Below, in pieces: positions 45,403-49,901 of a stretch of DNA of 49,901 nt. Numbering within the stretch: position 1 is the stretch's first letter; each line of letters starts with the position of its first letter. This DNA is from Neogemmobacter tilapiae. GTDB taxonomy: Bacteria > Pseudomonadota > Alphaproteobacteria > Rhodobacterales > Rhodobacteraceae. The notes below the pieces were generated by a model that made no database searches, had not been told where the DNA came from, and worked only from the letters and a program-made list of their open reading frames with translations. Made by a program: the position numbers and the translations under genes. The stretch lies in assembly GCF_014652215.1 (NCBI RefSeq), contig NZ_BMYJ01000009.1, positions 63,351 through 113,251 on the forward strand, written 5' to 3'.

Positions 45403-46140
45403 ATGCGCATCCTTCTGCTGGGCGGCACAACCGACGCTTCCGCCTTGGCGCGGCTCTTGGCCGAACAGGGCTTTGAGGCGGTCTATTCCTTGGCCGGACG
45501 CACGGAAAAGCCCGTGGCGCAGGCCTTGCCCATGCGTGTGGGCGGCTTTGGCGGGGTTGCGGGGCTGGTGGCTTACTTGCAAGCTGAACACATCACCCAT
45601 GTCATCGACGCGACCCATCCCTTCGCCGCGCAGATGAGCGGGCATGCGGTAAAGGCTTGCGCTTTGACGGGCCTCAGACTGCTGGCATTGGAACGCCCCG
45701 GCTGGGCGGAAGCCCCCGCCGACCGCTGGACCCGTGTTGCCGACCTTGCCAGTGCCGTCAAAGCCCTGCCCAAAGACCCGGCGCGCGTCTTTCTGGCCAT
45801 CGGTCGCCAGCATGTTGGGGCTTTCAACCCCCGCCCTGAACACCACTACCTTCTGCGCCTTGTCGATCCCGGTGCGGTCGATCTGACCGCGCCCCATGAC
45901 GTCCTCATCGACCGTGGCCCCTTCACGACCCAAGGCGATAGGACGCTGCTGCAAGCCCATCACATCACCCATATCGTCGCCAAGAATGCGGGCGGCAGCG
46001 GTGCCGTGGCGAAAATCGAAGCCGCCCGCGCCTTGGGCTTGCCCGTCATCCTGATCGACCGGCCTTTCATTCCTGAAAGGCCGAAGGTCGAAACCCCCGA
46101 ACAGGCGATCCGCTGGCTTCATGCCGACCTCGGCGTATAG
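45403..46140 (+). CDS. cobK: precorrin-6A reductase
   Basis: This 245-residue NADPH-dependent enzyme reduces precorrin-6A to precorrin-6B. MRILLLGGTTDASALARLLAEQG, ITHVIDATHPFAAQMSGHA and HHITHIVAKNAGGSGAVAKIEAARALG are typical CobK. It is the only cob gene in this cluster on the plus strand. It begins within 2 bp of the divergent cobL start and its last 22 bp overlap the end of cobJ on the other strand, so any cobK transcript must run into cobJ antisense. Confidence 0.95.
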   Translation: MRILLLGGTTDASALARLLAEQGFEAVYSLAGRTEKPVAQALPMRVGGFGGVAGLVAYLQAEHITHVIDATHPFAAQMSGHAVKACALTGLRLLALERPGWAEAPADRWTRVADLASAVKALPKDPARVFLAIGRQHVGAFNPRPEHHYLLRLVDPGAVDLTAPHDVLIDRGPFTTQGDRTLLQAHHITHIVAKNAGGSGAVAKIEAARALGLPVILIDRPFIPERPKVETPEQAIRWLHADLGV

Positions 46141-46865
46141 ACATAATTCCCCACCCGCCGCGTCGCCGAATTGCCGACCAGAACCACGGTGCGCATATCG
46201 GCCATATCCTCGGTCGCCTGATCCACCGTCACGGTCAGCAAGCGTTCCTCGGGGGTTGAAACGGCCCGCGCAAAGGTGATCAGCCGGGGGCCTGCCCCCG
46301 CCTCACGCAGGGCGGCCAGAACCTGCCCGAATTGATGCGGACGGCTGGCCGAACGCGGGTTGTAAAAACCCATCGCGAAATCCCCTTCTGCCGCCAGACG
46401 CACACGGCGCAGCACCAAATCAAAGGGCTTCAGATTGTCCGAAAGGTTGATCGCACAGAAATCATGCCCCAAAGGCGCCCCCGCCCGCGCCGCCGCCGCC
46501 AGCATCGCCGTGATGCCGGGCAGAACCGCGATGGGGACATCAGCATACTCCGGATGCGCCTCCAGCGCCTCAAACACCGCGCTGGCCATCGCAAAGACGC
46601 CGGGATCGCCCGAAGAAACAACGACGACACGGCCCCCTGCGGCTGCCATTTGCAGGGCATGGCCCGCGCGGTCCAGTTCCACCCGGTTGTCACTGGGATG
46701 CAGCGTCAGGCCGGGGCGCGGCGCGATCCTTGCGACATAAGGGATATAGCCCACCACATCCGTTGCCTCGGCCAAGGCTGCCATCACCTCGGGCGTCACC
46801 AGTGCGGCATCCCCCGGCCCCAAGCCCGCAATTTTCACCCAGCCGCTCATGTTGTCAAAAGTCAT
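46119..46865 (-). CDS. cobJ: precorrin-3B C17-methyltransferase
   Basis: This 248-residue SAM-dependent enzyme contracts the ring, converting precorrin-3B to precorrin-4. WVKIAGLGPGDAALVTPEV, VVVVSSGDPGVFAMASAV and FYNPRSASRPHQFGQVL are signatures. The ATG overlaps the cobI stop by 4 bp. An alternative start 5 codons later (MSGWVKI) would fit the family's usual N-terminus better. Confidence 0.94.
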   Translation of the reverse strand: MTFDNMSGWVKIAGLGPGDAALVTPEVMAALAEATDVVGYIPYVARIAPRPGLTLHPSDNRVELDRAGHALQMAAAGGRVVVVSSGDPGVFAMASAVFEALEAHPEYADVPIAVLPGITAMLAAAARAGAPLGHDFCAINLSDNLKPFDLVLRRVRLAAEGDFAMGFYNPRSASRPHQFGQVLAALREAGAGPRLITFARAVSTPEERLLTVTVDQATEDMADMRTVVLVGNSATRRVGNYVYTPRSA

Positions 46866-47587
46866 TCCGGCACCTCGGGCCGCCGCCCATGCCCATGCAC
46901 CAGCACAATCGCGAAATAGGGAATGTCGTCATCCGCCACATCCACCAGCCGCGCCACCCGTTCCCCTGCCATCGTCCCCCGTTCCACCAGCCACGCCTGA
47001 TCCAGCCGCCCGGCCCGGCCCAAGGCCCGCCGTACCTTGGGCAGGTTGCGCCCCGTCTTCATCACCACCAAAGCATCCGCCGCCTGCATCCGCGTGACCA
47101 AATCTTCCTCGGGCAAGGTTCCCATCAGCACCGACATCACATCATCGCCCCAGGTGATGGGTTCCCCCGTCGCATGCCAGCAACCCTGCATTCCCGTGAT
47201 CCCCGGAACGACCGTCACAGGAACCTTCCCCCGCAGCCGCGTGTAAAGATGCATGAACGACCCGTAAAAGAACGGATCACCCTCGCACAGAACCACCACT
47301 TCGCCCGGCATCGCGGCCAGCTTCATGGCCCAGTCGTCATAGAAACGGGCCATGCCAAGGTTATAGGCGGGGCTGTCGAAAGGGACTTCGGTGGTAAAGG
47401 GATATTCCATCGCCAGTTCAATCGCCTCGGGGTGCAGCATCCCCTCGACCAAGGCGCGCGCCTGACCTTTGCGGCCTTTCTTGCGGAAATAGGCCACCAG
47501 ACGGGCATTGCGCACCGCCCGGTCAGACCGCACCGACATCAGATCAGGATCGCCCGGCCCAAGGCCCGCGCAGATGATATGCGCCAT
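46862..47587 (-). CDS. cobI: precorrin-2 C20-methyltransferase
   Basis: This 241-residue SAM-dependent enzyme makes precorrin-3A from precorrin-2. ICAGLGPGDPDLMSVRSDRAVRNA, LCEGDPFFYGSFMHLYTRL and VPGITGMQGCWHATG are typical CobI/CbiL. Two adjacent ATGs exist; the one at 47587 sits 5 nt from GGAGG and shares one base with the cobH stop (TGATG). The long upstream frame is not protein-like. Confidence 0.94.
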   Translation of the reverse strand: MAHIICAGLGPGDPDLMSVRSDRAVRNARLVAYFRKKGRKGQARALVEGMLHPEAIELAMEYPFTTEVPFDSPAYNLGMARFYDDWAMKLAAMPGEVVVLCEGDPFFYGSFMHLYTRLRGKVPVTVVPGITGMQGCWHATGEPITWGDDVMSVLMGTLPEEDLVTRMQAADALVVMKTGRNLPKVRRALGRAGRLDQAWLVERGTMAGERVARLVDVADDDIPYFAIVLVHGHGRRPEVPE

Positions 47588-48216
47588 CATTCCCTCCGGC
47601 AGGCCAAGGCGTTCACCGCCGCCACGGTGATCGCCGAGCCGCCCAGGCGACCCCGCACGATGACGGCGGGGCAGGGCGGGGCGTGCATCAGCGCGGCCTT
47701 GGATTCGGCCGCGCCAATAAAGCCCACCGGACAACCGATGATCGCCGCAGGGCGGGGGCAGGTCGGGTCTTCCAGCATGTTCAGCAGGTGGAAAAGGGCC
47801 GTCGGTGCATTGCCAATCGCCACGATGGACCCCGCCAGATGCGGCCGCCAAAGTTCGACAGCGGCGGCGGAACGGGTGTTGCCCATCGCCTTCGCCATTT
47901 CCGGCACCGCCGGATCATGCAGCGTGCAAATCACCGCATTGTCAGCGGGCAAGCGTGAACGCGTGATCCCCTCGCTGACCATCCGCGCATCGCACAGGAT
48001 CGGCGCACCCGCTTCCAAGGCCGCCCGCGCCGCAATCGCCATGCCGGGGGTGAATTCGACATGCGCCTCAAGCCCCACCATTCCGGCGGCATGGATCATG
48101 CGGACGGCGACGATTTCTTCCTCGGGCGTGAAACGGGCCAGATCCGCCTCGGCCCGGATGGTGGCAAAGGACTGCAAGTAGATTTTCGCGCCGTCGGTTT
48201 CGTAACTGTGGGGCAT
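47587..48216 (-). CDS. cobH: precorrin-8X methylmutase
   Basis: This 209-residue enzyme moves the C-11 methyl group to C-12 to give hydrogenobyrinic acid. SYETDGAKIYLQSFATIRAEADL, the catalytic-histidine segment VRMIHAAGM, and GNAPTALFHLLNMLEDPTCPRPAAIIGCPVGFIGAAESK are highly characteristic (read as one conserved block). It starts directly at the cobG stop and ends at the cobI start. Confidence 0.95.
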   Translation of the reverse strand: MPHSYETDGAKIYLQSFATIRAEADLARFTPEEEIVAVRMIHAAGMVGLEAHVEFTPGMAIAARAALEAGAPILCDARMVSEGITRSRLPADNAVICTLHDPAVPEMAKAMGNTRSAAAVELWRPHLAGSIVAIGNAPTALFHLLNMLEDPTCPRPAAIIGCPVGFIGAAESKAALMHAPPCPAVIVRGRLGGSAITVAAVNALACRRE

Positions 48217-49502
48217 CAGGTCAACATTTCCAACAAGATAGGGGCATGGGCAGGCAATAGCGGGCCGTCAAGACCGGCCTTGCTGTTCCGGCCCAGATGA
48301 AAGCCGCCGGGGGCGGCGGTCAGGGTCAGATCACAGGCGGCAGGATGGGCGCAGCCCTTGGCACAGCCTGAGAGGTGAAGCGCTTTGCCCCGCGGCAGAT
48401 GCGGGGCCAGTTGGCGGGCAAGGGGGCGGGTCGGTTGATGGGCCTGAGGGCAACCGGGCGCTCCGGTGCAGGCCACGACGCGCAGCAGGGGATCGGCCGG
48501 GTCGGTGATCAGATCAGGATCCTCGGGGGCTTGGTTCACCCCTTCGATCAGGACCATCCGCCAAGGCGTCAGGCGCAGGGGGCCAAGGCTGGCCAGATGG
48601 GCCAGCGTTTCGGCGCGCATCTGGCCAAAGGCCAGACCGGTCAGAAAACCCGCAGGGCAGGTGCCGGGCGCTGCGCCCCCCCTCCCCATCCCTCCCCCAC
48701 GCGGGGGGAGGGGGGCGCTTTGAACCTTGGTCACGCGCGCATCCAGCGGCAAGCCGGGCCTCTCCTCCCCCCGCGTGGGGGAGGATGGGAGGGGGGGCTG
48801 CGCCACGGTCGCCGTCGGGAAACAGCCTTGTAAGGCCAAGACCTGATCAGGGTCGGCGAGATGCGCCGCCATACGGCCTCGCCCATCCTGCGACCCGCCC
48901 GAATCCAGAAACCACTGCGCCAGTTGCAGCGCCATCGGCACAGCCTGATCTGTGGAAACCCGCCAGCCCCAAGCCAGCCCATCCGCCCGCAGGATCAACC
49001 CCATATCGTCCCGCTCAAGCCGAACATCGGCAGAAGCCCCGCGCAAGACAGGGCTTTCCCCACAATCCACCGCAAAGCCAAATTTCGCGGGCAGGGCCAG
49101 ATCACTCGCCACCAGCGCCTGCGACAACGCCAGCGCCAGTTCCCGCACGCCATCCCCCGCCACCCAGAACGGCGTCACCAGCACATTGCGCCGCGTCTCG
49201 GCCTCGGGCGTGGCATCCAGCAGGCCCAAAGCCCGCAGCCCTTCGATCAGGGGCGTATGGGTGGCCTCAGTCACTCCCCGGATTTGCAGATTGGCGCGCG
49301 ACGACAGGTCCAGCCAGCCATTCCCATGCGCCAAGGCCAGACCAGCAATCCCCGCCGCCTGTTCCTGCGTCAGCCGCCCCGCCATGGGACGCACCCGCAC
49401 CACCCAGCCGTCGCCCGAAAGCATGGGCCGCAGCGCACCGGGGCACCAGCCTTTGATTTCCGGGCCCTTAGTTTCTGGGCCTTTGACAACCGAAGCCATC
49501 AT
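48216..49502 (-). CDS. cobG: precorrin-3B synthase with in-frame element insertion
   Basis: This 428-residue oxygen-dependent iron-sulfur enzyme makes precorrin-3B by hydroxylation and lactone formation. It is related to sulfite reductases: two ferredoxin-like halves and a C-terminal 4Fe-4S site (Cys345 and Cys351 in CTGAPGCPQ, Cys380 and Cys384 in [10 protein letters not shown]). Residues about 236-276 ([12 protein letters not shown] ... [11 protein letters not shown]) are encoded by the 123-bp palindromic element and break the normal sequence between the two halves. The frame is kept. The start at 49502 overlaps the cobN stop by 4 bp. Confidence 0.92.
   Translation of the reverse strand: MMASVVKGPETKGPEIKGWCPGALRPMLSGDGWVVRVRPMAGRLTQEQAAGIAGLALAHGNGWLDLSSRANLQIRGVTEATHTPLIEGLRALGLLDATPEAETRRNVLVTPFWVAGDGVRELALALSQALVASDLALPAKFGFAVDCGESPVLRGASADVRLERDDMGLILRADGLAWGWRVSTDQAVPMALQLAQWFLDSGGSQDGRGRMAAHLADPDQVLALQGCFPTATVAQPPLPSSPTRGEERPGLPLDARVTKVQSAPLPPRGGGMGRGGAAPGTCPAGFLTGLAFGQMRAETLAHLASLGPLRLTPWRMVLIEGVNQAPEDPDLITDPADPLLRVVACTGAPGCPQAHQPTRPLARQLAPHLPRGKALHLSGCAKGCAHPAACDLTLTAAPGGFHLGRNSKAGLDGPLLPAHAPILLEMLT
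48675..48797. repeat. 123-bp palindromic element, copy 2 (inside cobG)
   Basis: Arms of about 35 bp (left 48675-48711, right 48763-48797) are almost perfect inverted repeats, differing by two single-base insertions. The right arm, read in complement, differs from the left arm of copy 1 at only two positions over 35 bp. The element is 41 codons long, lies in frame with cobG and contains no stop. Confidence 0.88.
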
Positions 49503-49901
49503 CCCAACCCCACTGCAATCGAATTGCGCCGTGTCTGCCACAGCCCCGCCTCGGCCAAGGCCCGGAACTTGTCCTCCATCGCCGCCAAGGCCCCCGGATT
49601 TTCCCGCGAAAGGAAATCCCGCAGATCATCCCGCCCCAAGGTCGCCTCGTGATAAAGGTCAAACAGATGCCCCGGCACCGCCCGCGTCAATTGCTGAAAC
49701 GCCGCCAGATGGTCCAAGGTCGCTGCAATCTCGGCCCCGCCCCGGAACCCATGCCGCATCATCCCCGCCGCCCAATCGGGGTTGGCCGCCCGCGCCCGCA
49801 CCACCCGCGCCAGCTCTTCCGGCAGGGTCCGCGCACGGGGACGGTCCGGCGCCGTGCTGTCCAGATGATAAAGCGCCGGCGCTTCCCCCCCCAAAGCCGC
49901 C
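49499..49901 (-). CDS. cobN: cobaltochelatase subunit CobN, C-terminal end (partial)
   Basis: The last 133 residues of CobN are present; the gene runs out of the window at 49901. [39 protein letters not shown] and [33 protein letters not shown] match the conserved C-terminus of the large chelatase subunit, which inserts Co2+ into hydrogenobyrinic acid a,c-diamide with CobS and CobT. It is upstream of and translationally coupled to cobG. Confidence 0.93.
   Translation of the reverse strand, partial: AALGGEAPALYHLDSTAPDRPRARTLPEELARVVRARAANPDWAAGMMRHGFRGGAEIAATLDHLAAFQQLTRAVPGHLFDLYHEATLGRDDLRDFLSRENPGALAAMEDKFRALAEAGLWQTRRNSIAVGLG

Noticed and set aside
42921..48797. Interpretation of the region between the two palindromic copies as a composite transposon
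   Set aside because: It contains only cob genes and no transposase, so the copies are more likely independent small insertions.
48216..49502. cobG considered a pseudogene because of the insertion
   Set aside because: The frame is intact, all four cluster cysteines remain, and it is translationally coupled to intact neighbours; the insertion falls in a linker.

Overview
The window is a GC-rich, gene-dense piece of an alphaproteobacterial chromosome. It most resembles Rhodobacteraceae (the Rhodobacter, Tabrizicola, Gemmobacter or Pseudorhodobacter group). The reasons are a Rhodobacter-type PmtA methyltransferase in a psd-pssA-pmtA operon, an alphaproteobacterial-style RpoH, RTX (calcium-binding) proteins, and the oxygen-dependent CobG/CobF/CobE route to vitamin B12. 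No rRNA, tRNA, phage, plasmid or insertion-sequence genes were seen.

Layout. 0-6.5 kb: an RTX protein, a Do-type periplasmic protease, a small exported protein, an AraC regulator beside a Tat-exported esterase, a 2Fe-2S ferredoxin, and a DUF1178-Nudix pair. 6.8-15.5 kb: thpR convergent with waaA, then two amidase-signature enzymes flanking a potABCD-like polyamine transporter. 15.5-18.4 kb: a small membrane protein whose start codon overlaps that of a divergent RluD-type pseudouridine synthase, a hairpin-rich 546-bp gap, and rpoH. 18.4-24.9 kb: an orphan gene, the phosphatidylcholine operon psd-pssA-pmtA, and a probable oxidative-damage operon msrB-msrA-selO followed by a GlxA-family regulator. 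24.9-36.7 kb: a degenerate PfkB kinase, a GT4 glycosyltransferase, an SGNH hydrolase-rbsD-rbsK operon, and a LacI-controlled sugar ABC importer with its own GH2 glycosidase. 36.8-49.9 kb: aerobic cobalamin synthesis (cobF, cbiM-like transporter under a B12 riboswitch, cobA, cobB, cobM, cobE, cobL, cobK, cobJ, cobI, cobH, cobG and the 3' end of cobN), with two RTX genes interleaved.

Functional links. The cob genes cover every step from uroporphyrinogen III to hydrogenobyrinic acid a,c-diamide plus part of the cobalt chelatase. All run on the minus strand except cobK. PssA makes phosphatidylserine, Psd turns it into phosphatidylethanolamine, and PmtA methylates that towards phosphatidylcholine.

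The most unusual sequence signal is a 123-bp palindromic element present twice in the cob cluster in opposite orientations. One copy fills the cobM-cobB gap and lies where the cobB ribosome-binding site should be. The other is inserted in frame (41 codons) between the two halves of CobG. A second dispersed motif, a GC-rich hairpin followed by an ATATTT/AAAAGAAAAGAT tract, occurs three times in intergenic regions.
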